64,000 bases of DNA from Leucobacter zeae (GTDB lineage Bacteria; Actinomycetota; Actinomycetes; Actinomycetales; Microbacteriaceae), in assembly GCF_016758175.1 (NCBI RefSeq), contig NZ_QYAB01000002.1, positions 294,799-358,798 on the forward strand. Reading direction: 5' to 3'. Shown in pieces: positions 23,450 through 31,510 of the stretch (positions are counted from its first letter, which is position 1; every line of letters begins with the position of its first letter). The translations under genes and the position numbers were made by a program. The notes below the pieces were generated by a model. The model was not told where the DNA came from. It ran no database searches and saw only the letters and a list, made by a program, of their open reading frames with translations.

Positions 23450-25357
23450 GTGCAGTTCCACCACCACGGCTACGTCTCGGGGGATCCCCGCGTCCTCCCC
23501 GCCGCCGGCGTCGGCCTCGATCGGCCCGACGAGCTGCCCGCCGAGATCGACGTGCTGATCGTGGGCTCGGGGCCGGCGGGAATCGTCGCCGCTGCGCAGC
23601 TCGCGCAGTTCCCGAACGTCGTCACCCGCGTGGTGGAGCGCCGCGACGGGCGCCTCGTGCTCGGCCAGGCCGACGGTATCCAGGCGCGCAGCGTCGAGAC
23701 GTTCCAGGCCTTCGGCTTCGCGCAGCAGATCATCCAGGAGGCCTACCAGATCACCGAGACCGACTTCTGGTCGCCCGATCCCGAGCATCCCGACCGGATC
23801 ATCCGCACCTCGATCACGCCCGACGACCCCGACGGCATCAGCGAGTTCCCGCACCTCATCGTCAATCAGGCCCGGGTGATCGACTACTTCGCCGAGTACG
23901 CGCGCCGGGCTCCGGCACGCGGCGACATCGACTACGGCTACGAGTTCGTCGGGCTCGAGGTCACGGGTGCGGGGGAGTACCCGGTCTCCGTGACGCTCCG
24001 CCGCGTCACCGGTCACACGGGAGCCGGCATCAACGCCGAGCAGGCCGACGCGCGGATCGGCGACGAGGTCGTGGTGCGGGCGAAGTACGTCGTCGGCGCC
24101 GACGGCGCGCGCTCCTCGGTGCGCCGTTCGATCGGCGGGACGCTCTCGGGCTCGACCTCGCTGCACGCGTGGGGCGTCATGGACGTGCTCGCGGTCACCG
24201 ACTTCCCCGACTTCCGCAAGAAGTGCATCATCCACTCCGAGGCCGGGTCGATCCTGCACATCCCGCGCGAGGGCAATCAGCTCGCCCGCATCTACGTCGA
24301 CCTCGGCGAGACCGACGAGCACGACGCCGGAAAGGTGCGGAACACGCCGCTCGACGAGGTCATCGCCCGGGCCAACGCGATCCTGCACCCCTACACGCTC
24401 GACGTGCGCGACGTCCCCTGGCACAGCGTGTACGAGGTCGCGCACCGCCTCACGGACCGCTTCGACGACGCGGCCACCTCGCCCGACGGCACTGGCCGCG
24501 TCTTCCTGATGGGCGATGCCTGCCACACGCACAGCGCGAAGGCCGGCCAGGGCATGAACGTCTCGATGCAGGACGGCTGGAACCTCGGCTGGAAGCTCGG
24601 ATACGTGCTCGAGGGCCGCAGCCCCGAGTCGCTGCTCAAGACCTACTCCGACGAGCGCTGGGTGACCTCGAAGAACCTCATCGATTTCGACCACGAGTGG
24701 TCGACGCTCATGGCCAAGAAGCCGGAGGAGTTCGACTCGCCCGGAGAGGTCGAGGAGTTCTACGTCCGCACGGCCGAGTTCCCGGCGGGGTTCATGACCC
24801 AGTACACGGAGTCGATGCTCACCGGTGCGGCGGATCACCAGGCGCTCGCCGCGGGCTTCCCCATCGGCAAGCGCTTCAAGTCGGTGCGCACCGTGCGGGT
24901 CGCGGACGCGGTCACCGTGCACCTCGGCCACCATCACCGCGCCGACGGCCGCTACCGCATCTACGCCTTCGCCGACACGAGCGGCGAGCGGCTCGAGCGC
25001 TGGGCGGAGTGGATCGCGACCGCCGCGGAGTCGCCGCTGCACCGCTTCACGCCGGAGGGCGCCGACATCGACAGCGTCTTCGACGTGAAGGCCGTCTTCC
25101 AGCAGGAGCACCGCGACGTCGATCTCGCGAGCGTGCCGCGGGTCTTCCTCCCGGCTTCCGGGCCGCTCGGGCTCACCGACTACGAGAAGGTCTACGCGGC
25201 GATCGCCGACGACGACATCTTCGCCCAGCGCGAGGTGAGCCGGGACGGCGCCGTCGTCGTCGTGCGCCCGGATCACTACGTCGCGGCCGTCCTCCCGCTC
25301 ACGGCGACGACCGAGCTCACCGAGTTCCTCGCGGGCGCCTTCCTCGACCGGCGGTAG
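23450..25357 (+). CDS. mobA: 3-hydroxybenzoate 4-monooxygenase-like FAD hydroxylase (MobA-like)
   Basis: Class A flavin hydroxylase of 635 residues, expected to convert 3-hydroxybenzoate to protocatechuate with NADPH and O2. It has FAD motif VLIVGSGPAGIVAA (G39-x-G41-x-x-G44), GQADGIQARSVETFQAFGFA, the DG motif VVGADGARSSVRR, the GD motif FLMGDACHTHSAKAGQGMNVSMQD near residue 355, and a thioredoxin-like C-terminal domain (FDLRAIF-like region, VVVRPDHYVAAVLPL). As I recall it, the Comamonas MobA sequence is similar along its whole length, including the unusual MQFHxxGxxxGxP start. The GTG start has GGAG nine bases upstream. No ring-cleavage genes for protocatechuate are in this window. Confidence 0.88.
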   Translation: MQFHHHGYVSGDPRVLPAAGVGLDRPDELPAEIDVLIVGSGPAGIVAAAQLAQFPNVVTRVVERRDGRLVLGQADGIQARSVETFQAFGFAQQIIQEAYQITETDFWSPDPEHPDRIIRTSITPDDPDGISEFPHLIVNQARVIDYFAEYARRAPARGDIDYGYEFVGLEVTGAGEYPVSVTLRRVTGHTGAGINAEQADARIGDEVVVRAKYVVGADGARSSVRRSIGGTLSGSTSLHAWGVMDVLAVTDFPDFRKKCIIHSEAGSILHIPREGNQLARIYVDLGETDEHDAGKVRNTPLDEVIARANAILHPYTLDVRDVPWHSVYEVAHRLTDRFDDAATSPDGTGRVFLMGDACHTHSAKAGQGMNVSMQDGWNLGWKLGYVLEGRSPESLLKTYSDERWVTSKNLIDFDHEWSTLMAKKPEEFDSPGEVEEFYVRTAEFPAGFMTQYTESMLTGAADHQALAAGFPIGKRFKSVRTVRVADAVTVHLGHHHRADGRYRIYAFADTSGERLERWAEWIATAAESPLHRFTPEGADIDSVFDVKAVFQQEHRDVDLASVPRVFLPASGPLGLTDYEKVYAAIADDDIFAQREVSRDGAVVVVRPDHYVAAVLPLTATTELTEFLAGAFLDRR

Positions 25358-25384
25358 TCGGTGAGCGATCCGCGCCGCGCGGTT

Positions 25385-25437
25385 CGGAGTGAGTTCGTGC
25401 GGGTTCGGGGCTCTCGATGCGGCACGAACTCACTCCG
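25385..25437. terminator. Convergent-gene hairpin with 16-bp perfect arms
   Basis: CGGAGTGAGTTCGTGC (25385-25400) pairs exactly with 25422-25437 around a 21-base loop. It lies between the monooxygenase (+) and the PaaX gene (-) and could terminate both, although it lacks a T-run. Confidence 0.55.
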
Positions 25438-25485
25438 GACCCGGCCGCCGCGCGGACCCGGCCGCCGTGCGGTTCCCCACCCGGA

Positions 25486-26319
25486 TCAGGGAGCGCGGAA
25501 GACGGGAAGGGTCGGCGCCAGCCGTTCGAGCGCGGTCCAGGCGGCGACGAGGCGCGACCGGACGGCGGCCGGTTCCCAGGGTCCGGCGCGCAGCTCGCCC
25601 GGGAGGAGCGGATCGACGCGGAGGGCGCGGTCGAGTCCCTCGCTCAGGCGGAGCGACCATGCCAGGACCTCGACCTCGGACCACTCCGAGAGCGTCTCCC
25701 GGTCCGTGGAATCGAACGCGTCGAGCTCGGCGACGAGCGGCGTGTACGCCGACCGGGTGGTCGCGGCCGGCCAGAGGCGCTCAGCGATATCCATTGGCCC
25801 CGCGCAGCCGGGGATCACGAGATCCGTCGTCGACGCCGTCGTCACTCGGCGCGCGACGACGTCGACGGACAGCGCCGCGTTGAGGTCGTCGACCAGATCG
25901 TGCGGGGAGACGTACAGTCCGGCTGCGATCGAGACCGCTCCGAGTGCGGTGAGGCAGGTCCGGATCGCATCGCGTTCCCGGCGCTCCGACTCGGGCGCGG
26001 AGAACGCCGCGAGGCGCCACCGGCCGTCCCAGGGGAAGTCGCCCGCGTCCTGCGCGAACGCGAAGGAGACCAGCTCCTCGTCGCGGCGCGCGTTCGCCGC
26101 TCCGGATGCCGTGCGTTCGAGACGCCCGCTCCGGCCGCGCCCGATCTGCCGCAGCTCGCCGGCCGCCTGCATCCTGCGGATCGCGAGCCGCACGGTCTGC
26201 TCGGGCACGCCGAGGGCGAGGCCCACGTCGTAGACCGTCTCGAGCTCCGCCGTTCCCGCCGCGTCGAAGCAGCCGTCCACGATCGTCCGCGCCGACACCG
26301 CGATCCGCTGCGCGCTCAT
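25486..26319 (-). CDS. PaaX family transcriptional regulator
   Basis: A 277-residue protein in PaaX order: an N-terminal winged helix (TIVDGCFDAAGTAELETVYDVGLALGVPEQTVRLAIRRMQAAGELRQIGRGRSGRLERT), a middle domain beginning at FPWDGRWRLAAFSAPESERRERDAIRTCLTALGAVSIAAGLYVSPHDL, and the C-terminal PaaX domain. In family members it represses phenylacetate catabolism and answers to CoA thioesters; in actinobacteria many paralogues have unknown targets. The ATG at 26319 overlaps the stop of the upstream membrane protein gene (ATGA), which sets the start and shows the two genes are co-translated. Confidence 0.8.
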   Translation of the reverse strand: MSAQRIAVSARTIVDGCFDAAGTAELETVYDVGLALGVPEQTVRLAIRRMQAAGELRQIGRGRSGRLERTASGAANARRDEELVSFAFAQDAGDFPWDGRWRLAAFSAPESERRERDAIRTCLTALGAVSIAAGLYVSPHDLVDDLNAALSVDVVARRVTTASTTDLVIPGCAGPMDIAERLWPAATTRSAYTPLVAELDAFDSTDRETLSEWSEVEVLAWSLRLSEGLDRALRVDPLLPGELRAGPWEPAAVRSRLVAAWTALERLAPTLPVFRAP

Positions 26320-26855
26320 GCCGCGGCGCGCGTCGCACGCGGGGGATCGCCCTCCCACGGGTAGCCGTGGCGGATGAAGGCCGCCGCGATCGCGTCCCGG
26401 CCGCCTTCGACGTCGTCGAAGAAGAGTACCCTCCCCTCGGGGGACTCGATCCGCACCTTCCCGCCGCGGCGGTGCACCCCGCCGACCGCTTCGCGCGCGA
26501 CCGTTCTGGCGTCGTCACCCTCGACGATGCGGATGCCGCTGTCGCGGATGCGGAGCTCGGCAGTGCCGTGGGTGATCACGAGGGCGGCGATGAGCCCGAT
26601 GGCGCCGAGCACCGCGGGCCGCCCGATGACCATGGCCGGAGCGTCGAAGGATCCGAGGAACTCGAGCAGGCCGATGTACGGAATCGGCCAGCTCGAGGCG
26701 ACCCGGAGAATCCAGGGGAGCGCGAAGCCGAGCCCCGCCCCGGCACCGGCGCCGATCAGCCAGATCGCGACCCGGACTCCCGTGGACATCCGCAGCACCG
26801 TCTCCTCTCCGGCGGCCTGCGGCTCCGGCCGGATGGGCTCGCTTTCTCTCTTCAT
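26316..26855 (-). CDS. Small membrane protein, possibly YqeB-like
   Basis: A 179-residue protein with two predicted membrane segments (VRVAIWLIGAGAGAGLGFALPWIL at about 28-51 and AVLGAIGLIAALVI at about 81-94). A soluble C-terminal part follows, with strands ELRIRDSGIRIVEGDD, GKVRIESPEGRVLFFDDVEGGRDAIAAAFIRHGYPWE. The C-terminal pattern resembles actinobacterial proteins annotated YqeB; function unknown. It is translationally coupled to the PaaX gene. A TACGAT box at 26863-26868 ends seven bases before the ATG and no ribosome site is visible, so the message is probably leaderless. Confidence 0.6.
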   Translation of the reverse strand: MKRESEPIRPEPQAAGEETVLRMSTGVRVAIWLIGAGAGAGLGFALPWILRVASSWPIPYIGLLEFLGSFDAPAMVIGRPAVLGAIGLIAALVITHGTAELRIRDSGIRIVEGDDARTVAREAVGGVHRRGGKVRIESPEGRVLFFDDVEGGRDAIAAAFIRHGYPWEGDPPRATRAAA

Positions 26856-26862
26856 GGATACG

Positions 26863-26868
26863 ATCGTA
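26863..26868 (-). promoter_or_regulatory. -10 box of a leaderless promoter (membrane protein/PaaX pair)
   Basis: TACGAT on the minus strand ends seven bases before the ATG at 26855. Confidence 0.45.
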
Positions 26869-26910
26869 GCAAATCGGATAGAAGATCCGCGGGAATGCGT
26901 GGAACGCCGA

Positions 26911-26943
26911 CGGGCCCCGGATCCGCGATGGATCCGGGGCCCG
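26911..26943 (-). terminator. Hairpin terminator after the aldehyde dehydrogenase gene
   Basis: CGGGCCCCGGATCC (26911-26924) pairs exactly with 26930-26943 around a five-base loop, 18 bases after the stop codon of the minus-strand gene. It is very stable and has no T-run, as is common in high-GC actinobacteria. Confidence 0.75.
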
Positions 26944-26960
26944 CGTGCGCGTCGTGCGAG

Positions 26961-28319
26961 TTACTTCGCGGCGAAGCGGAAGAGCTTCTTGTTGGCGAAC
27001 TCGAGCATGCCGACCTTGCCCAGCTCGCGGCCGTAGCCCGACTTCTTCACGCCGCCGAAGGGCACGTCCGCGCCCTCGAGGCCGGCGCCGCCGATGAACA
27101 CCATGCCCACGTCGAGCTGGTTGCCGACCTGCTCGGCGCGGTCGAGATCGTCGCAGATGACGACCGAGCCGAGGCCGTAGGGCGACGAGTTCGCGAGGTC
27201 GATGGCCTCCTGGTCGCTCGACACCTTGTAGAGCTGTGCGACCGGCCCGAAGAGCTCCTGGCTGTACACGTCCATCGACGGGGTGATGTTCGTGATCACC
27301 GACGGGGTGTAGAGGTTGCCCTCGGGGGTGTTGTTGCCCACGAGCACCTCGGCGCCCTGGTCGAGCGCGCCCTGCACCTGGGCGGTGAGGGTCTTGGTCG
27401 CCTGCGCCGACGACATCGGGCCGAAGTCGCCCGAATCGTACGACTGGCCGCCGATCGCGGCCTTGAACTTCTCGGTGAACTCGTCGAAGTACTTGTCCAT
27501 GACGACGATGCGCTTCGAGCCGTTGCACGCCTGGCCGGTGTTCTCCATGCGACCGCCGACGGCGTGCTCGACCGCGTGGTCGAGGTCGTCGGTGTCGAGC
27601 ACGAGGAAGACGTCCGAGCCGCCCAGTTCGAGCACGCACTTCTTCAGTGCGCGGCCGGCCTGCTCGGCGACGATCGCGCCTGCGCGCTCCGAGCCGGTCA
27701 GCGAGACGCCCTGGACGCGGTCGTCGGCGATGATGTCGGAGAGCTGCTCGTGCGTCGCGAAGACGTTGACGTAGGCGCCCTTCGGGAAGCCGGCATCGAG
27801 GAAGAGCTGCTCGAGCGCGAGTGCCGACTCGGGGCACTGCGCCGCGTGCTTCAGGATGATCGTGTTACCGAGGATCAGGTTCGGCACCGCGAAGCGCGCG
27901 ACCTGGTAGTACGGGTAGTTCCAGGGCATGATGCCCAGGATCACGCCGGTGCCCTGGTAGCGGAAGAAGCTCTTCAGGCCGTCCTCGACCTCGAGCGGCT
28001 CGTCGGCGAGCCACTTCTCGGCGTTCTTGGCGAACGCAGCGGTGATCGCGCCCGAGAACTCGGCCTCGCCGACCGACTGGTCGAGCGGCTTGCCCATCTC
28101 GCGGTTGATGATCGCGCCGAGCTCGTCCTTGCGCTCGTCGAACAGCTCGGCGGCGCGCTGGGCCAGTGCCGCGCGCTCGGCGACGGTCGTCTTGCGCGCC
28201 CAGTCCTGGTAGGCCTGCTGCGCCGAGGCCAGCGAAGCCTCGATTTCCTGTGCGGTCGCGTCCGGGTACTCGGCGACGGTCTCGCCCGTGGCCGGGTTGA
28301 TGACGGCGAACGTGCTCAT
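26961..28319 (-). CDS. NAD(P)-dependent succinate-semialdehyde dehydrogenase (GabD-like)
   Basis: Aldehyde dehydrogenase superfamily enzyme of 452 residues, the short length typical of GabD1. Key parts are GVILGIMPWNYPYYQVARFAVPNLILGNTIILKHA (cofactor and substrate tunnel), SLTGSERAGAIVAEQAGRALKKCVLELGGSDVFLVLD with the general-base glutamate, and the nucleophile C265 in NTGQACNGSKR. It should oxidise succinate semialdehyde or a similar aminoaldehyde product to the acid. GAGGAG precedes the ATG at 28319. It is divergent from the APC permease and amine oxidase genes, whose products would import an amine and convert it to the aldehyde. Confidence 0.88.
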   Translation of the reverse strand: MSTFAVINPATGETVAEYPDATAQEIEASLASAQQAYQDWARKTTVAERAALAQRAAELFDERKDELGAIINREMGKPLDQSVGEAEFSGAITAAFAKNAEKWLADEPLEVEDGLKSFFRYQGTGVILGIMPWNYPYYQVARFAVPNLILGNTIILKHAAQCPESALALEQLFLDAGFPKGAYVNVFATHEQLSDIIADDRVQGVSLTGSERAGAIVAEQAGRALKKCVLELGGSDVFLVLDTDDLDHAVEHAVGGRMENTGQACNGSKRIVVMDKYFDEFTEKFKAAIGGQSYDSGDFGPMSSAQATKTLTAQVQGALDQGAEVLVGNNTPEGNLYTPSVITNITPSMDVYSQELFGPVAQLYKVSSDQEAIDLANSSPYGLGSVVICDDLDRAEQVGNQLDVGMVFIGGAGLEGADVPFGGVKKSGYGRELGKVGMLEFANKKLFRFAAK

Positions 28320-28489
28320 AAGACTTGCTCCTCAATAGACTTCGTCGGTGATTGGGTACGACCAGTCTCGCACACCACCTTCAGGTTCTCATACCGCGAT
28401 GAGTGTCGGATTCATGTGGAAACATCCCGAATCTACGGAGGATATCGTCGGTCATCGGCCGAAGTTTCTTCGAAATCCGCATTCTTCCG

Positions 28490-28506
28490 AGTCAACGGCG
28501 TTGACT
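28490..28506. promoter_or_regulatory. 17-bp palindromic operator before the APC permease gene
   Basis: AGTCAAC-GGC-GTTGACT is a perfect 7-bp inverted repeat ending 21 bases before the permease ATG, in a 208-base divergent gap that is less GC-rich than its surroundings. A second small repeat CGAAG-TTT-CTTCG lies at 28460-28472. No regulator gene is adjacent, so the binding protein must be encoded elsewhere. Confidence 0.6.
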
Positions 28507-28527
28507 GAATGGTGTCAGAATGGTCGT

Positions 28528-30048
28528 ATGACGAAGACGACATTGAGCAACGCGACCGACACGGGGCATATCCACGTCGGGAAGGGGCTCAACCAGGGCA
28601 CCCTCGGCGTGGTGGGGTCTACCATCATCGGACTCTCATCCACCGCACCGCTGTACTCGCTCGCCGCGACGCTCGGGTATGTGATCGTCGCGGTCGGCGC
28701 CCAGGCCCCGCTCGTGTTCGTGGTCGCGTGCATCCCCATGGTGTTCGCCGCGTTCGCCTACCAGGAGCTCAATCGCGAGGCGCCCGACTGCGGCACGACC
28801 TTCGTGTGGGGCACCAAGGCGTTCGGCCCGGTGACCGGGTGGATCGGCGGGTGGGCGGTCGCGGTCGCCGGCGTCATGGTGATGGCGAACGTCGGCGAGA
28901 TCACCGGCCGGTACTTCTGGTACCTGCTCGGCAACGATGCGTTCGCGAACGACCAGACGATCGTGATCGTCACCTCGGTCGTCTTCATCGCCATCATGTC
29001 GGGCATCAGCATGCTCGGCGTCCAGATCGGCGACCGGATGCAGATGGTGCTCATGGTCGTGCAGATGGGAGCGCTGCTGCTCTTCGGCGTGCTGGCGCTC
29101 GTGCACGCGCTCGACGGCTCGAACCCCGACTCGATCGCGTTCGACTGGAACTGGTTCAATCCGGCAGAGCTCGGCTCCTGGTCGGGCTTCATGCAGGCCG
29201 TGCTGCTCGCGCTCTTCATCTACTGGGGCTGGGACACCTGCCTCGCGCTCAACGAGGAGACGAAGAACCCGCGCAAGACTCCGGGGCGCGCGGCGCTCAC
29301 GAGCATCGTCGTGCTCATCGTCGTCTACGTGGGCGTCTCGATCGCGGTCATGATGTTCGCCGGCTTCGGCGACACCGGCTACGGTCTGACGAACGAGGCG
29401 AATCTCGACGACGTGTTCACGGTGCTGCGGGACGTGCTCTTCGGGCCGTGGGGGTGGTTCCTGATCCTCGCGGTCATGGTCTCCGCTGCGTCGTCGACCC
29501 AGACGACCATCCTGCCGACCGCGCGCGGCACGCTCTCCATGGCGGTGTACCGGGCCCTGCCCGCGAAGTTCGCCTCGGTCCACCCGCGATTCAAGACGCC
29601 GTGGTTCTCGACGCTGGTGATGGGCATCGCGTCGATCCTCTACTACGTGGTCATGTCGATCGTGTCGACCGACATGCTCGCCGACTCGCTCACCTCCATG
29701 GGACTCGCGGTCGCGCTCTACTACGCGCTCACGTCGTTCGCCTGCGTCTGGTACTTCCGTGCGACGCTGCGCGAGAGCGCCCGCAACCTGTGGATGCGCG
29801 GGATCCTGCCGCTGCTCGGCGGGCTCATGCTCACCTACGCGCTCGTCCAGTCGGCGATCGACATGTGGGACGTCGACTACGGCTACACGGTGCTGTTCGG
29901 GATCGGCGGGGCGTTCGTGATCGGGGTCGGCGCGATCGCGCTCGGGTTCGTGCTGATGGGTCTCTGGCGGCTCCGCCCGAACTCGCAGCCGTTCTTCCGC
30001 GGTGAGAGCCTCAACCGCGACACCCCGGTGCTGGTGCCCGATGAGTGA
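28528..30048 (+). CDS. APC family amino acid/amine permease
   Basis: Integral membrane transporter of 506 residues with about twelve helices. After a short polar N-terminus (HIHVGKGLNQGTLGVVGSTIIGLSSTAPLYSLAATLGYVIV), the APC pattern continues with PDCGTTFVWGTKAFGPVTGWIGGWAV and a long loop around residue 210. It is a proton- or sodium-coupled importer of an amino acid or polyamine; the neighbours suggest putrescine, GABA or another amine. The ATG at 28528 has no ribosome site; CAGAAT ends six bases upstream and may be the -10 of a leaderless message. Its last eight bases overlap the amine oxidase gene. Confidence 0.88.
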   Translation: MTKTTLSNATDTGHIHVGKGLNQGTLGVVGSTIIGLSSTAPLYSLAATLGYVIVAVGAQAPLVFVVACIPMVFAAFAYQELNREAPDCGTTFVWGTKAFGPVTGWIGGWAVAVAGVMVMANVGEITGRYFWYLLGNDAFANDQTIVIVTSVVFIAIMSGISMLGVQIGDRMQMVLMVVQMGALLLFGVLALVHALDGSNPDSIAFDWNWFNPAELGSWSGFMQAVLLALFIYWGWDTCLALNEETKNPRKTPGRAALTSIVVLIVVYVGVSIAVMMFAGFGDTGYGLTNEANLDDVFTVLRDVLFGPWGWFLILAVMVSAASSTQTTILPTARGTLSMAVYRALPAKFASVHPRFKTPWFSTLVMGIASILYYVVMSIVSTDMLADSLTSMGLAVALYYALTSFACVWYFRATLRESARNLWMRGILPLLGGLMLTYALVQSAIDMWDVDYGYTVLFGIGGAFVIGVGAIALGFVLMGLWRLRPNSQPFFRGESLNRDTPVLVPDE

Positions 30049-31489
30049 GCCGGGAGCGGGCCCCGAGCGCTGCGACGCGATCGTCGTGGGGGCCGGGATC
30101 TCGGGGCTGACGGCGGCGCGGCTGCTCGCCCGCGAGGGTCAGCGCGTCGTCGTGATCGAGGCCAGGGGCCGGATCGGCGGGCGCGTGCACTCCGAGCGCA
30201 TCGATGGCCGAGTGACCGATCTCGGCGCCTCGTGGATCCACGGCATCGCCGACAGCCCGGTGCACGCCGCGACGCGCGCGCTCGGCATGCCCGATGTCGA
30301 GTTCACGGTCGGCAGCTATCAGCCGGGCGGGCGACCGATCGCCTACTTCGGGCCGGACGGCGAGCGCCTCGATGCCGCCGACGTCGAGCGCTTCGTCGCC
30401 GATATCGCGGCCGTCGATGCGCGCCTGCCCGACGCGATCGGCCTCCTGGCACGCGGTGCCAGCTACGCCGATGCCGCCGACGCCGCCGTCGCCGCCGTGA
30501 CGGCGGAGCACGGATGGGACCCCGATCGCGCGGAGCGGGTGACGGAGTTCCTGTACCACCGCGCAGAGGAGCAGTACGGCGTCGACGCCGCCGAACTCGA
30601 TGCGCACGGCCTCGACGACGACGAGACCGAGGGCGACGAGGTCGTGTTCCCCGAGGGGTACGACCGGCTCGCGGCGGGGCTGGCGGAGGGGCTCGACATT
30701 CGACTCGGACGGGCCGCGACCCGCGTCGCGTGGTCGGAGTCCGGCGTCGAGGTGACGTGGTCTGCCTCGGGAGAGGCCGTGGGTCCCCAGGAGGGCGGCG
30801 GGACGATCGCCGCCGACCGCGCCGTGGTGACGGTGCCGGTGGGCGTGCTCCGGTCTGGGGGCCTCGAGTTCGCCCCCGCACTGCCGGAGCCGGTCGCCGG
30901 GGCGCTCGCCGGGCTCGAGATGAACGCCTTCGAGAAGGTGTTCCTGCGCTTCGAGGAGCGCTTCTGGGGCGGCGCCGACGGTGCGGGTTCGGACGGCGCG
31001 CGCGAGCCGATCTACGCGGTGCGCCGCCAGGGCGACGCGGCGGAGTGGTGGCACTCCTGGTACGACCTCACGCCGCTCGACGGCGAGCCGACCCTGCTCA
31101 CGTTCGCCGCTGCGGCGTGCGCGCGCGAGACCCGCGCGTGGAGCGATGACCGCATCGTCGCGTCGGTGATGGCGTCGCTCCGTGAGATCTTCGGCGACGG
31201 CGTGCCCGATCCGGTGCGCGCCAGGGTGACGCGGTGGCAGGACGACCCCTGGGCGCTCGGCTCGTACGCCTTCCTGGTACCGGGTGCGCGGCCCGAGGAC
31301 CACGAGCGCGTCGCCACCCCGATCGGCGCCCCAGGCGCGGAGCCCGTGCTGCACCTCGCCGGCGAGACCACGTGGCAGGAGGACCCCGCGACGGTCACGG
31401 CCGCACTGCGATCGGGGCATCGCGCGGCGGAGCGGATCATCGGCCGCGCCATCCCGATGCGCGAGCTCCTCGCGTCGCTCGCGCGCTGA
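30041..31489 (+). CDS. Flavin-containing amine oxidase
   Basis: FAD enzyme of 482 residues in the monoamine/polyamine oxidase family. It oxidises an amine to an aldehyde with release of H2O2 and ammonia or a diamine. The N-terminal dinucleotide motif is VVGAGISGLTAARLLAREGQRVVVIEARGRIGGRV, followed by DLGASWIHGIADSPV, the typical glutathione-reductase-type opening of this family. The C-terminus has the flavin-contacting LHLAGETTWQEDPATVTAALRSGHRAAERI. The ATG overlaps the permease stop by eight bases, so uptake and oxidation are coupled; the divergent aldehyde dehydrogenase could finish the pathway. Confidence 0.88.
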   Translation: MSEPGAGPERCDAIVVGAGISGLTAARLLAREGQRVVVIEARGRIGGRVHSERIDGRVTDLGASWIHGIADSPVHAATRALGMPDVEFTVGSYQPGGRPIAYFGPDGERLDAADVERFVADIAAVDARLPDAIGLLARGASYADAADAAVAAVTAEHGWDPDRAERVTEFLYHRAEEQYGVDAAELDAHGLDDDETEGDEVVFPEGYDRLAAGLAEGLDIRLGRAATRVAWSESGVEVTWSASGEAVGPQEGGGTIAADRAVVTVPVGVLRSGGLEFAPALPEPVAGALAGLEMNAFEKVFLRFEERFWGGADGAGSDGAREPIYAVRRQGDAAEWWHSWYDLTPLDGEPTLLTFAAAACARETRAWSDDRIVASVMASLREIFGDGVPDPVRARVTRWQDDPWALGSYAFLVPGARPEDHERVATPIGAPGAEPVLHLAGETTWQEDPATVTAALRSGHRAAERIIGRAIPMRELLASLAR

Positions 31490-31491
31490 GG

Positions 31492-31509
31492 GGCGCGGGG
31501 TCGCGCGCC
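31492..31509. terminator. Small hairpin between convergent genes
   Basis: GGCGCG (31492-31497) pairs with CGCGCC (31504-31509) in the 21-base gap between the amine oxidase and the DUF4349 gene. Short, and placed by position. Confidence 0.35.
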
Positions 31510-31510
31510 G

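Noticed and set aside
22697-25276. An 859-codon open frame on the minus strand
   Set aside because: It lies opposite the MobA-like gene and out of frame within the IclR gene; composition is non-protein-like.
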